Below, piece after piece: positions 16,723 to 25,444 of a stretch of 64,000 bases of DNA. The stretch is from the NCBI RefSeq assembly GCF_009861505.1, contig NZ_WTFT01000002.1, forward strand, positions 124,001 to 188,000, given 5' to 3'. The DNA comes from Pseudomonas izuensis. GTDB taxonomy: Bacteria; Pseudomonadota; Gammaproteobacteria; Pseudomonadales; Pseudomonadaceae. Under the pieces are notes generated by a model. The model worked only from the letters and a program-made list of their open reading frames with translations. It searched no databases and was not told the origin of the DNA. The position numbers and the translations under genes were made by a program. Each line of letters starts with the position of its first letter. The stretch's first letter is position 1.

Positions 16723-18446
16723 TGAGCGCGAACATCGCGCTGCCGCTACCGCGCAAGCAGGAGCGGCCAGTTTCTCGTGCCGAGATCGGTGATCGGCTGT
16801 TTGTGGTCGGCGGAAAAGTCCTGCTGCTGGTGATGCTCGGCGTTGCCGTGTTGATGCCATTGCTGGCGATCTTCTGGCGTGGCTTCAGTGCCGAGGCCGG
16901 GCAGGGCGGTGGTTGGGTTGCAGCCAAAGAGTTGGTGACCAGCGCTAACTTCCACTGGCTGCTGGGCAATAGCCTGAAGGTTTCCCTCAGTGTGGCGGCC
17001 ATCGTCGTACCGCTGGCCTACCTGTTTGCCTACGCCCTGCAACGCACGTTGATACCTGGCAGAGGCATCTGGCGCGGCATTTCGTTGCTGCCACTGATGG
17101 CGCCGTCGATGCTGCCCGGTATCGCGCTGGTTTATCTGTTCGGCAACCAGGGCATGCTGCGCGGTTTGCTCTCGGACAACATCTACGGCTTCTGGGGCAT
17201 TGTACTGGGTGAGGTCATCTACACCTTCCCACATGCCTTGATGATTCTGCTGTCAGCCCTGTCCCTGGCGGATGCGCGCCTGTTCGATGCCGCGTCCAGC
17301 ATGGGCGCCAGTCCCGCGAAAGCCTTTCGCAGCATCACCTGGCCGGCGACGCGTCAGGCAGTGTTCGCCGCGTTCTGCCTGGTGTTCACCTTGACCATCA
17401 CCGATTTCGGCGTGCCCGTGGTGGTCGGTGGTGACTATCAGGTGCTGGCGCTGGAAGCCTACAAAGCCGTGGTCGGCCAGCAGCAGTTCGGTCGCGGCGC
17501 CTTGATCGGCATGGTGTTGCTGCTGCCGGCGCTGTTCAGCTTCGGTGTCGACGCCTGGTTGCGTCGGCGTCATGGCGATTCCATGAGCGGTCGGGCGCAG
17601 GTCTTCAAGCCGGCGCCGTCGACACTGCGCGACGGTTGCTACCTGGCCATCGTGCTGCTGATCTGCGCCGCGTTGCTGCTGGTGTTCGGCATGGCGGTGT
17701 TCTCGTCGCTGGTGAAGTTCTGGCCGTACAACCTGTCGCTGTCGCTGAACCACTATCAGTTCAATGACACCGCGGGCGGTGGCTGGCTGGCCTATGGCAA
17801 CAGCGTGAAGATGGCGTTGTGCACGGCGCTGATCGGCAGCGTGCTGATCTTCACCGGTGCCTACCTGATGGAGAAAACCAAGGGCCAGCGCGGCCTGAAT
17901 CTGACCCTGCGCATGCTCAGTTTCGTACCGATGGCGGTGCCGGGCCTGGTGCTCGGCCTGGGTTACGTCTTCTTCTTCAACCTCACCGGCAATCCGCTGC
18001 ACGTGCTCTACGGCACCATGACCCTGTTGGTGGTCTGCACCATTGCGCACTATCTGACCACCGCGCAGATGACCGCCACCACCGCATTGCGCCAGCTCGA
18101 CGCCGAGTTCGAAGCGGCCGCGCTGTCGCTCAAGGCGCCGCTGTACCGGCACTACCTGCGGGTCACCGTGCCGATTTGCCTGCCGGCGCTGCTGGACATC
18201 GTGCGCTACCTGTTCGTCTCGGCCATGACCACCGTCTCGGCGGCGATCTTCCTCTACAGCCCCGACACGATCCTTGCGGCGGTGGCAGTGCTGAACATGG
18301 ACGACGCCGGCAACGTCGGCGGCGCGGCGGCGATGTCGACCCTGATTCTGTTCACCTCGGCGGGCGTATCCCTGCTGCTGGCCTGGGCCTCGCGCGGTTT
18401 GCTGCGCCGCTCACAAGCCTGGCGGCAGACCGCGCCCGGTCATTGA
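16722..18446 (+). CDS. phnU2: ABC transporter permease, fused two-unit type
   Basis: Inner-membrane channel of the same importer, 574 residues. The frame is open far upstream (16191) inside the ATPase gene, but the real start is the ATG at 16722. That ATG overlaps the ATPase stop and gives a short polar head before the first helix (LLLVMLGVAVLMPLLAIFW). About twelve helices form two homologous permease units, each with an EAA-type loop: DAASSMGASPAKAFRSITWP in the first half and AALSLKAPLYRHYLRVTVP in the second. Two units in one chain are typical of Fbp/PhnU2-type permeases. The binding-protein gene follows at 33 bp. Confidence 0.8.
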   Translation: MSANIALPLPRKQERPVSRAEIGDRLFVVGGKVLLLVMLGVAVLMPLLAIFWRGFSAEAGQGGGWVAAKELVTSANFHWLLGNSLKVSLSVAAIVVPLAYLFAYALQRTLIPGRGIWRGISLLPLMAPSMLPGIALVYLFGNQGMLRGLLSDNIYGFWGIVLGEVIYTFPHALMILLSALSLADARLFDAASSMGASPAKAFRSITWPATRQAVFAAFCLVFTLTITDFGVPVVVGGDYQVLALEAYKAVVGQQQFGRGALIGMVLLLPALFSFGVDAWLRRRHGDSMSGRAQVFKPAPSTLRDGCYLAIVLLICAALLLVFGMAVFSSLVKFWPYNLSLSLNHYQFNDTAGGGWLAYGNSVKMALCTALIGSVLIFTGAYLMEKTKGQRGLNLTLRMLSFVPMAVPGLVLGLGYVFFFNLTGNPLHVLYGTMTLLVVCTIAHYLTTAQMTATTALRQLDAEFEAAALSLKAPLYRHYLRVTVPICLPALLDIVRYLFVSAMTTVSAAIFLYSPDTILAAVAVLNMDDAGNVGGAAAMSTLILFTSAGVSLLLAWASRGLLRRSQAWRQTAPGH

Positions 18447-18479
18447 TTCAATCCCTCAACTCAACAACAGGAAAAGATC

Positions 18480-19505
18480 ATGTTCAAGCCTATGGCCCTG
18501 GCCGCTGCTGTCCTCACTGCTTTCAGCCTGAACGCATACGCTGCGAAAACCGAGTTGACGGTGTACACCGCCCTCGAAGCCGAACAACTGAAGACCTACA
18601 AGGACGCTTTCGAAAAGGCCAACCCGGACGTCGAAATCAAGTGGGTGCGCGATTCCACCGGCATCATCACCGCCAAACTGCTGGCCGAAAAGGCTCGCCC
18701 GCAGGCTGACGCCGTGTGGGGCCTGGCGGCTTCCAGCCTGGCGATCCTCGATCAGCAAGGCATGCTGCAAAGCTACGCGCCAAAAGACCTGGGCAAAATC
18801 GGCGGTAACTACCGCGACGCCGCCAACCCGCCCGCCTGGGTCGGCATGGACGTCTGGGCCGCGACCATTTGCTTCAATACTGTCGAAGCCGAGAAGCAGG
18901 GCCTGACCAAGCCAGTCAGCTGGCAAGACCTGACCAAGCCTGAATACAAAGGCAAGATCGTCATGCCGAACCCGGCGTCCTCCGGCACCGGTTTCCTCGA
19001 CGTCAGCGCCTGGTTGCAGACCTTCGGCGAGAAGCAGGGCTGGCAGTACATGGACGACCTGCACCAGAACATCGGCCAGTACGTTCACTCCGGCTCCAAG
19101 CCCTGCAAACTGGCCGCTGCCGGTGAGTTCCCGATTGGTATTTCCTTCGAATACCCGGCAGTTCAACTGAAGCGCCAGGGCGCGCCGCTGGACATCATCC
19201 TGCCGAAAGAAGGTTTGGGTTGGGAGATCGAAGCGACTGCCGTGATCAAAGGCACCGCGCATGAAGACGCTGCGAAGAAACTCGCGGACTTCTCGGCCAG
19301 CCCTGAGGCGATGGAGCTTTATAAAGAGAACTTCGCCGTACTCGCACAACCGGGTATCGCCAAGCCGCAGACCGAATTGCCGGCCGATTATGAGCAGCGC
19401 CTGATCAAAAACGACTTCGCCTGGGCCTCGAAGAATCGCGACGAGATCCTGACCGAATGGCGCAAGCGTTATGACGGCAAGTCCGAGAAAGTGGCGGCCA
19501 AGTAA
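18480..19505 (+). CDS. phnS2: Substrate-binding protein, aminoethylphosphonate type
   Basis: Periplasmic receptor of the importer, 341 residues, with a signal peptide cleaved after about Ala21 (FSLNAYA). The mature chain begins AKTELTVYTALEAEQL, the fold start of the iron/phosphonate binding-protein cluster. WVRDSTGIITAKLLAEKARP and the GLAASSLAIL segment fit the 2-aminoethylphosphonate group rather than FbpA proteins, because the paired Tyr ligands of ferric receptors are not evident (visual judgement). It is the third gene of the transport set; the HD gene follows after a REP pair of 105 bp. Confidence 0.78.
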   Translation: MFKPMALAAAVLTAFSLNAYAAKTELTVYTALEAEQLKTYKDAFEKANPDVEIKWVRDSTGIITAKLLAEKARPQADAVWGLAASSLAILDQQGMLQSYAPKDLGKIGGNYRDAANPPAWVGMDVWAATICFNTVEAEKQGLTKPVSWQDLTKPEYKGKIVMPNPASSGTGFLDVSAWLQTFGEKQGWQYMDDLHQNIGQYVHSGSKPCKLAAAGEFPIGISFEYPAVQLKRQGAPLDIILPKEGLGWEIEATAVIKGTAHEDAAKKLADFSASPEAMELYKENFAVLAQPGIAKPQTELPADYEQRLIKNDFAWASKNRDEILTEWRKRYDGKSEKVAAK

Positions 19506-19530
19506 GCCATTTTTCGCCTGATAGGGCCAC

Positions 19531-19635
19531 ATCGCGGGCAAGTCGGATCGCCGCCCGCTTGCTCCCACAGGTTTAATGTCGGTCACAAATATTGCGTACG
19601 ACTTAAACTCTGTGGGAGCAAGGCTTGCCCGCGAT
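19531..19635. repeat. REP pair inside the phosphonate cassette
   Basis: Left copy 19531-19571 carries an inserted GTCGGATCGCCGC in its stem-loop; right copy 19611-19635 is standard. CTCCCACAG ends face inward. The pair separates the binding-protein gene from the HD gene, which run in the same direction, and could lower read-through into the HD gene. Confidence 0.88.
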
Positions 19636-19682
19636 TGCGGTCTACCATTGAGCACACATTCCAATTCATCGAGAGACTTCTG

Positions 19683-20240
19683 ATGAACCCCAACGAACAA
19701 ACCGTCGCCAAGGTATTCGCCCTGTACGAACGCTTCGGCGATGCCGATTACATCGGCGAGCCGGTATCGCAGATCGAGCACATGTCCCAGGCCGCGCAGT
19801 GCGCAATGGCCGAAGGCTTCGATGACGAAGTGGTGCTGGCCGCGTTCTTCCACGACATCGGGCACATCTGTGCCGAGGGTGCCGAGAACATGGGCGGCTT
19901 TGGCGTGGTCAGTCATGAACGTCTGGGCGCTGACTACCTGCGCAGCGCAGGTTTTAGCGAACGCATGGCACGGTTGGTGGAGTATCACGTGCAGGCCAAG
20001 CGATATCTGACGCTCAGGGAGCCTGGGTATTACGAGCGTTTGAGCGAGGCCAGTCGCCGCACGCTGGAATATCAGGGCGGGGTGATGACCGACGCCGAAG
20101 CAGATGCCTTCGAGCAGGACCCGTTGTGCGAAGTGAGTTTGCGCATGCGCCAGTGGGATGAGCTGGCCAAGGAGATGCATGTGCCGGTGATTGATCTTGG
20201 TCTTTTGAAGGAAAAGGCGTTGCGGCTGTTGGCAGCCTAA
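19683..20240 (+). CDS. Phosphonate-associated HD-domain oxygenase
   Basis: A 185-residue cytoplasmic protein; start at 19683 (MNPNEQTVAKVF), not the in-frame upstream ATG at 19635. By eye it carries the residues of the PhnZ mixed-valent diiron oxygenase in order: Tyr23/Glu26 (YIGE), His33, His57-Asp58, His61, His78, His102, Lys106 and Asp159. Each is offset by about one or two from PhnZ numbering as I remember it. PhnZ cleaves 1-hydroxy-aminoethylphosphonate to glycine and phosphate. The usual alpha-ketoglutarate hydroxylase partner is absent, and so are phnW/phnX. The substrate is therefore open. Its association with phosphonate transport is well known. Confidence 0.82.
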   Translation: MNPNEQTVAKVFALYERFGDADYIGEPVSQIEHMSQAAQCAMAEGFDDEVVLAAFFHDIGHICAEGAENMGGFGVVSHERLGADYLRSAGFSERMARLVEYHVQAKRYLTLREPGYYERLSEASRRTLEYQGGVMTDAEADAFEQDPLCEVSLRMRQWDELAKEMHVPVIDLGLLKEKALRLLAA

Positions 20241-20260
20241 AACCTCTGAACCGTGGTGCG

Positions 20261-20331
20261 CCCTTCGCGAGCAGGCTCGCTCCCACAGGGGAATGCGGTC
20301 AACTGTGGGAGCGAGCCTGCTCGCGAAGGGG
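20261..20331. repeat. REP pair after the HD gene
   Basis: Copies 20261-20290 and 20302-20331 have GCGAGCAGGCTCGC stems and CTCCCACAG ends facing inward across 11 bp. CTTCGCG replaces ATCGCG in both copies. It lies in a convergent gap. Confidence 0.9.
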
Positions 20332-20352
20332 CCAGTCCACACACCGCAGCAT

Positions 20353-21717
20353 TTAAAGTTGCCGCGCCAGTTCCTCCACCTGCTCCTGCCGCTCAGCCTG
20401 ATTCAGCTTCGGGTGGGCATTGAGCGACGACCACTGTGGATGCGCACGCGCCTTGTTCAGGGCTTCTGGCAGTTTGCCTTCGCGCCAGCTCTTGTCCTGC
20501 GGCGTGGCTACTTGAATACTGTCCATCGCCGCATGCCCACGGGCATCCAGCGCTTGCAGCAGTTGCCGTTGGCGCAACGCTAATAGCCGCAGCACATGGT
20601 CATCGACGGTCAATTCACGCTGGCCCTTGATCTTGCCCAGCAACCGGCTGCCATAACTGCGCGCGGTTTGCAGGGCACCGCCGGCGATGGCCCCGGCCAG
20701 TGCGGCGGCGCCGAGGGTAATACCGCCCACCAGCAAGTCGACCCCGGCCCCGGCGGCTGCGCCAGCCGCGATCCCACCGCCGACCCGCACGCCCAGTTGT
20801 TTGAGCGTTTCCGGATTGAACAGATCATCACCCCAGCGCCCGTCCAGCAGCGGCAGGTCGCTCGCGGCTGCGTCCTGTGGACGAAATGCGTAGAGCTTGA
20901 GCAGGCCTTCGACGCAGCGCTGTTCCCGCTGGCGAACGCTTTTGCGCAGTTCGTTGATGGCTTGCTGTTCCTGTTCTGCATCGCTGACCACACTGCGCCG
21001 ACAGGCGGCGCAATCGATCAATAATTCGGCAATCAGTCGCGCCGCGCTTTGCTGGCGCGCAAGGCGTTGAGCCTGTTGATCGGCAATCAAGCGCTCCAGC
21101 TGCGGGCGAGCATGTTCCAGCAGGAGTGCGAGGCTTTCATAGAGTCGGCGCTCACCATCCTCCGGTGGCGCGACACTGTCGAATCGCACCAATGCATGCA
21201 GGCCGAGACGCGCCAGCGCTTCACGCCAGGCCGGCTCGCGGTGGTTATCGCTGCTGACGAAATTCAGCACCGGCAGCAGTGGTTTGCCACAACCGGCCAA
21301 TACTTCCAGTTCGTCGCGGTACTTGGCCAGTACCGGCTCGCGGGCGTCGATCACGTAGAGGCCGGCATCGCAGGTCAGCAGTTGCCGCAGCACTTTGGCT
21401 TCCTGTTCGAAACGCTGCCGCGCTTCGCTGCCTTCCAGAAAACGGCTCAGTCGTGCCGGACCATCGAGGCGTTCGCCGGGGCGCTCCAGGCGTTCGAGGT
21501 AATCGAGCAAGGCGATGGCGTCTTCCAGGCCAGGGGTGTCGAAGAGGTCGAGCAAAGGCTCGCCGTCCACGGATAAACGAGCACCCTCTACATGCCGCGT
21601 GGTGCTGGGGCGATGGGAGACTTCGCCGAAGCCGACGTCACGGGTCAGGGTTCGCAGCAACGAGGTTTTGCCAACGTTGGTATGGCCGACCACGGCGAGC
21701 TTCAAAGGCTTAGTCAT
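20353..21717 (-). CDS. GTPase with glycine-zipper segment (DUF3482)
   Basis: A 454-residue GTPase-like protein of unknown role. The N-terminal G domain has P-loop GHTNVGKTS (11-19) and DTPG (60-63). The expected NKxD specificity motif is not obvious; LNFVSS (151-156) occupies its place. The C-terminal half is helical and contains a Gly/Ala-rich stretch at 310-350 (GVRVGGGIAAGAAAGAGVD and beyond) that resembles a membrane-inserting glycine zipper. It overlaps the upstream DUF2868 gene by 8 bp, so the two are almost certainly co-expressed. The domain name comes from memory of this gene pair. Confidence 0.8.
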   Translation of the reverse strand: MTKPLKLAVVGHTNVGKTSLLRTLTRDVGFGEVSHRPSTTRHVEGARLSVDGEPLLDLFDTPGLEDAIALLDYLERLERPGERLDGPARLSRFLEGSEARQRFEQEAKVLRQLLTCDAGLYVIDAREPVLAKYRDELEVLAGCGKPLLPVLNFVSSDNHREPAWREALARLGLHALVRFDSVAPPEDGERRLYESLALLLEHARPQLERLIADQQAQRLARQQSAARLIAELLIDCAACRRSVVSDAEQEQQAINELRKSVRQREQRCVEGLLKLYAFRPQDAAASDLPLLDGRWGDDLFNPETLKQLGVRVGGGIAAGAAAGAGVDLLVGGITLGAAALAGAIAGGALQTARSYGSRLLGKIKGQRELTVDDHVLRLLALRQRQLLQALDARGHAAMDSIQVATPQDKSWREGKLPEALNKARAHPQWSSLNAHPKLNQAERQEQVEELARQL

Positions 21718-23080
21718 GACCCGTCTCCAGCCAATTCAACGGGGCGCTATCGGCGAACGGCAGTTCCAGCTGTTGCAGGGCCACGTGCCAATCACCGAGG
21801 CGATCGGCATCCAGCGCATCACCGGGCGGCGCTTGCAGCAGCCAGACGCGGGTGGCGCTGGCGCTGCGGGCCAATTCGGCGATCAATGCCAGGCTGCCGC
21901 GATCCGGCGAGCGCCGTGGATCGCATGCGATGGCCAGACGAGCCGGGGGGAAACGGCTCAGTTGTTCGAGGAGTTTGTGCCGTGATTCGCGGCTGTCGAG
22001 AATGCCGGCGTTGCTGACGTTTTTCGGCAGTTGTGGCGGCCATGGGTGTTGATCGTCCAGCTCGATGGCCACCAGCAGTGCGCCGTCGCTTTGCTGGTCA
22101 CTGACGCCACTTTCGACGCGATGCAATTGCGCAGGCGCTTCATCGCTGATGCCCAGGCGTTCGCTGGTGGGCATCAGGCGTTCGCGCAATTGAGCGTAGC
22201 CGGGCAGGTTCAAATCCAGATGCAAGGACGACCGACCGGTTTTCCAGCGCCACAGGCAAAACAGCGCCAGCAGCAGTCGCGGCAGCACGCCATAGACCAG
22301 CAACACGCCAACCAGCCAAGCCGCCCAGGCCTGGCGGGCGCTTTCGATATTCAGCGCGGCATCGCCACTGGCGCGAATCATTTCCACGCTCGGTATGCTG
22401 AAGCCGAGCAGCGCTGGCAGGGTGCCGAGGCCCTGGGTCATTGTGATAAAGGTGTCCGCACCGAGGATGGTGGTTTCCCAGACGAAACCGTAGCGCCGGG
22501 TGGCCATGATCGTCAGCAGCATCACTAGCGCACTCAACATCGCCAGCCACCACAAGCCGTTGACCAGCACGCCGATTGCCCAGCGATTGAGTTTTTGTCG
22601 TTGCAGTAACAAGAGCAAGGCAGGCGCCAGTTGCGCCGCTTTGGCATCGCGGGCGAGTTTTTCGCTGAGCCACAACCACAGGCGCCCGAGGCTGGCGCCG
22701 TGTTCGCCGGCAAACACCAGGCCCAAGGCCCAGCTCAACAGCAGAATCAGATTGAGCCCGAGCAGACTGCCCAAGGCCCAGAACACATTGACCGGCGTCT
22801 GCCCGTCACCCAGTGCGGCGAACGCCAGACCGGCACCGCTGACCACGGCCAGCACCGCCAATACGATCAGCGCCAGCCGCGCACCTTGCAGCCAATGAAC
22901 GAGCGCGCTACTCAGGCCATCCCGTTCGGCCAGCCACAGGGCTCGGCGTTGAATGCGTGTCGGTAAATCGCCGCCGGCGCTGCGGGCCAGACGATTGGCT
23001 TCCAGATCCTCCAAGGGACCTGCGTGTTCTTCGCGCAGGCGGATGGTTTCTGTCAGCCAGAGATTATTCAGTTCAGTCAC
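21710..23080 (-). CDS. DUF2868 inner-membrane protein
   Basis: A 456-residue protein with about four membrane helices: LIVLAVLAVVSGAGLAFAAL (near 70-90), a second at about 98-125, a third at about 165-190 and a fourth at about 245-270. A soluble C-terminal half of about 180 residues follows. That half ends in a segment with PARLAIACDPRRSPDRGS, which resembles a nucleotide- or ligand-binding fold but carries no motif I can name. It is the first gene of a two-gene unit with the GTPase and is divergent from folA (99-bp gap). It probably anchors or regulates the GTPase; this is inference from the overlap. Confidence 0.78.
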   Translation of the reverse strand: MTELNNLWLTETIRLREEHAGPLEDLEANRLARSAGGDLPTRIQRRALWLAERDGLSSALVHWLQGARLALIVLAVLAVVSGAGLAFAALGDGQTPVNVFWALGSLLGLNLILLLSWALGLVFAGEHGASLGRLWLWLSEKLARDAKAAQLAPALLLLLQRQKLNRWAIGVLVNGLWWLAMLSALVMLLTIMATRRYGFVWETTILGADTFITMTQGLGTLPALLGFSIPSVEMIRASGDAALNIESARQAWAAWLVGVLLVYGVLPRLLLALFCLWRWKTGRSSLHLDLNLPGYAQLRERLMPTSERLGISDEAPAQLHRVESGVSDQQSDGALLVAIELDDQHPWPPQLPKNVSNAGILDSRESRHKLLEQLSRFPPARLAIACDPRRSPDRGSLALIAELARSASATRVWLLQAPPGDALDADRLGDWHVALQQLELPFADSAPLNWLETGHD

Positions 23081-23179
23081 GCGGCATCCCGTCGCTTAAT
23101 TGAGCTGTGAGCATAACCGCTGTGGCGCTTGTCGGGGGGCTACGTTGCGAGAAGCCGAGCCTCTGGTATCCTCGCCGGC

Positions 23180-23692
23180 ATGACTAAATCACTCCCCCTC
23201 AGCCTGATCGCAGCCCTCGGTGAAAACCGTGTGATCGGCGTCGACAACAGCATGCCCTGGCACTTGCCGGGGGACTTCAAATACTTCAAGGCCACGACCT
23301 TGGGCAAGCCGATCATCATGGGTCGCAAGACCTGGGATTCCCTCGGTCGCCCGCTGCCGGGGCGCTTGAACATCGTGGTCAGCCGTCAGGCGGATCTGCT
23401 GCTGGAAGGCGCCGAGGTTTACCCGTCGCTGGAAGCCGCCGTGGTTCGCGCCGAAGAGTGGGCGAAGGAGCAGGGTGTCGATGAGTTGATGCTGATTGGT
23501 GGTGCGCAGTTGTATGCACAGGGGATGGCGCAGGCTGATCGCTTGTATTTGACGCGCGTGGCGCTGAGCCCGGAAGGGGATGCGTGGTTTCCGGAGTTTG
23601 ATTTGAAGGAATGGAAACTGGTTTCCGATGTGCCGAATGCGGCGGAAGGTGACAAGCCGGCGTACAACTTCGAAGTGTGGGAAAAAGCCTAA
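23180..23692 (+). CDS. folA: Dihydrofolate reductase
   Basis: NADPH-dependent reduction of dihydrofolate to tetrahydrofolate, recycling the cofactor spent by ThyA. Start at 23180 (MTKSLPLSLIAALGENRVIG) gives 170 residues, the normal size; the frame opens upstream without family support. Visible motifs are GVDNSMPWHLPGDFKYFK (substrate and Met20 loop), IIMGRKTWDSLGRPLPGR (cofactor), and the C-terminal LMLIGGAQLYAQ. The trimethoprim target region looks ordinary. Confidence 0.97.
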   Translation: MTKSLPLSLIAALGENRVIGVDNSMPWHLPGDFKYFKATTLGKPIIMGRKTWDSLGRPLPGRLNIVVSRQADLLLEGAEVYPSLEAAVVRAEEWAKEQGVDELMLIGGAQLYAQGMAQADRLYLTRVALSPEGDAWFPEFDLKEWKLVSDVPNAAEGDKPAYNFEVWEKA

Positions 23693-23695
23693 GAG

Positions 23696-23791
23696 CATCG
23701 CTGGCAAGCCAGCTCCCACAGTATCCGTGTTGAAACACACATTGTGTGAACACCAACAATCCCTGTAGGAGCGGGCTTGCCCGCGATGAGG
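23696..23791. repeat. Mixed-arm REP pair after folA
   Basis: Left copy 23696-23721 is of the CTGGCAAGCCAG type, right copy 23761-23791 of the GCGGGCTTGCCCGC type, with CTCCCACAG/CTGTAGGAG ends inward. It is the second mixed-subtype pair, again in a convergent gap. Confidence 0.85.
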
Positions 23792-23812
23792 CCAGATCAG
23801 GCGCTGAAGAGT

Positions 23813-25204
23813 TTAAGCGTGAGCCAACGCCGAATGCTCATCCGCATCCAGCAACGCTTTATCCGTCTGCTGCATCACCTGGCTGGTAATCGCACCTGCA
23901 GTGATCGAACCACTGACGTTCAACGCCGTACGCCCCATGTCGATCAACGGCTCGACCGAAATCAGCAACGCCACCAGTGACACCGGCAAGCCCATCGCCG
24001 GCAATACGATCAACGCGGCAAAGGTCGCACCACCGCCAACTCCGGCGACACCGGCCGAACTCAGCGTGACAATCGCCACCAGCGTCGCGATCCACAGCGG
24101 GTCCAGCGGGTTGATGCCCACGGTCGGCGCAACCATCACCGCCAACATCGCCGGGTACAGACCGGCACAGCCGTTCTGGCCGATGGTTGCGCCAAACGAA
24201 GCGGCGAAACTGGCGATGGACTGTGGAATGCCCAGACGGCTGGTCTGCGCTTCGATGCTCAATGGAATGGTCGCGGCGCTCGAACGGCTGGTAAACGCAA
24301 AGGTCAGCACCGGCCAGATCTTGCGGAAGAAGCGCAGCGGATTGATCCCCGCCGCCGACACCAACAGGCCATGGACGACAAACATCAGTCCCAGGCCGAT
24401 GTAGGACACCACGACAAAACTGCCGAGCTTGATGATGTCCTGCAGGTTGGAGCCGGCGACCACTTTGGTCATTAGCGCCAGCACACCGTACGGGGTCAGC
24501 TTCATCACCAGGCGCACCAGGCGGGTTACCCAGGCTTGCAGGGTGTCGATGGCGTTGATCACTTTCTGACCTTTTTCCACGTCATCCTTGAGCAGTTGCA
24601 GCGCTGCGACACCGAGGAAGGCGGCAAAGATCACTACGCTGATGATCGACGTCGGCCTGGCCCGCGCCAGGTCGGCGAACGGGTTTTGCGGGATGAACGA
24701 CAGCAACAATTGCGGCACATTCAAGTCGGCGACCTTGCCCGCGTAATCGGACTGGATGATTTGCAGGCGGGCCAGTTCTTGGGTGCCGGCCACCAGGCCT
24801 TCGGCGGTCAGGCCGAACAGATTGGTCAGGCCGATGCCGATCAACGCCGCAATGGCCGTGGTGAACAGCAGCGTGCCGATGGTCAGGAAGCTGATTTTGC
24901 CCAGCGACGAAGCGTTGTGCAGGCGGGCCACGGCGCTGAGGATCGAGGCGAAGACCAGCGGGATCACGATCATTTGCAGCAATTGCACGTAACCGTTGCC
25001 TACCAGATCGAACCAGCCGATCGAGGCTTTCAGCACGGGATGACCGGTGCCGTACACCGTGTGCAATGCCACACCGAACACCACGCCGAGTACCAGCGCG
25101 AGCAGGACTTTTTTCGCCAGGCTCCAGGTTGAGTGGCGGGTTTGTGCCAGACCCAGGAGCAGGGCGAGGAACACCAGCAGATTGAGAATCAGCGGCAGAT
25201 TCAT
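23813..25204 (-). CDS. tcyP: L-cystine symporter, dicarboxylate-symporter family
   Basis: A 463-residue inner-membrane importer of the DAACS family. The ATG at 25204 is favoured over one at 25216 because the latter overlaps the ribosome site (GGGAG) of the former. Typical features are many helices, [20 protein letters not shown] (the serine-rich re-entrant loop) and [19 protein letters not shown] (second loop). The long insert after the third helix and the [12 protein letters not shown] segment resemble TcyP/YdjN cystine carriers more than GltP or DctA, but substrate choice within this family is uncertain. It is divergent from the HAD phosphatase gene. Confidence 0.8.
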   Translation of the reverse strand: MNLPLILNLLVFLALLLGLAQTRHSTWSLAKKVLLALVLGVVFGVALHTVYGTGHPVLKASIGWFDLVGNGYVQLLQMIVIPLVFASILSAVARLHNASSLGKISFLTIGTLLFTTAIAALIGIGLTNLFGLTAEGLVAGTQELARLQIIQSDYAGKVADLNVPQLLLSFIPQNPFADLARARPTSIISVVIFAAFLGVAALQLLKDDVEKGQKVINAIDTLQAWVTRLVRLVMKLTPYGVLALMTKVVAGSNLQDIIKLGSFVVVSYIGLGLMFVVHGLLVSAAGINPLRFFRKIWPVLTFAFTSRSSAATIPLSIEAQTSRLGIPQSIASFAASFGATIGQNGCAGLYPAMLAVMVAPTVGINPLDPLWIATLVAIVTLSSAGVAGVGGGATFAALIVLPAMGLPVSLVALLISVEPLIDMGRTALNVSGSITAGAITSQVMQQTDKALLDADEHSALAHA

Positions 25205-25291
25205 TGGAACTCCCATTAGACATGTGCCAACTGCCTTCCGGGGCAGCTGCGAACCGGCAAGCCTAACAGCTTGATTTCCAATGAATTAATA

Positions 25292-25321
25292 CCAAAAACG
25301 TCTGGCAACTGTCGTTTTTGG
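25292..25321. promoter_or_regulatory. Inverted repeat upstream of tcyP
   Basis: CCAAAAACG (25292-25300) and CGTTTTTGG (25313-25321) are perfect 9-bp arms around a 12-base centre. The site lies 88 bp before tcyP and 124 bp before the divergent phosphatase gene. It could be an operator for one or both. It is not followed by a gene end, so a terminator is unlikely. Confidence 0.45.
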
Positions 25322-25444
25322 AATAAGCGTGTGTCGCCCTCAGGGATGCAGCTGGCGCGATGGGCATGATGACGGTCGCTGGCAGACGAGGACTGTCACA
25401 CTTATTTGTTAGCGTCGATGTCTTTCACTCAGGGAGAAACATCA

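Noticed and set aside
18456..20342. 628-codon minus-strand open frame
   Set aside because: It covers the binding-protein and HD genes in antisense and includes REP sequence; no domain is seen.
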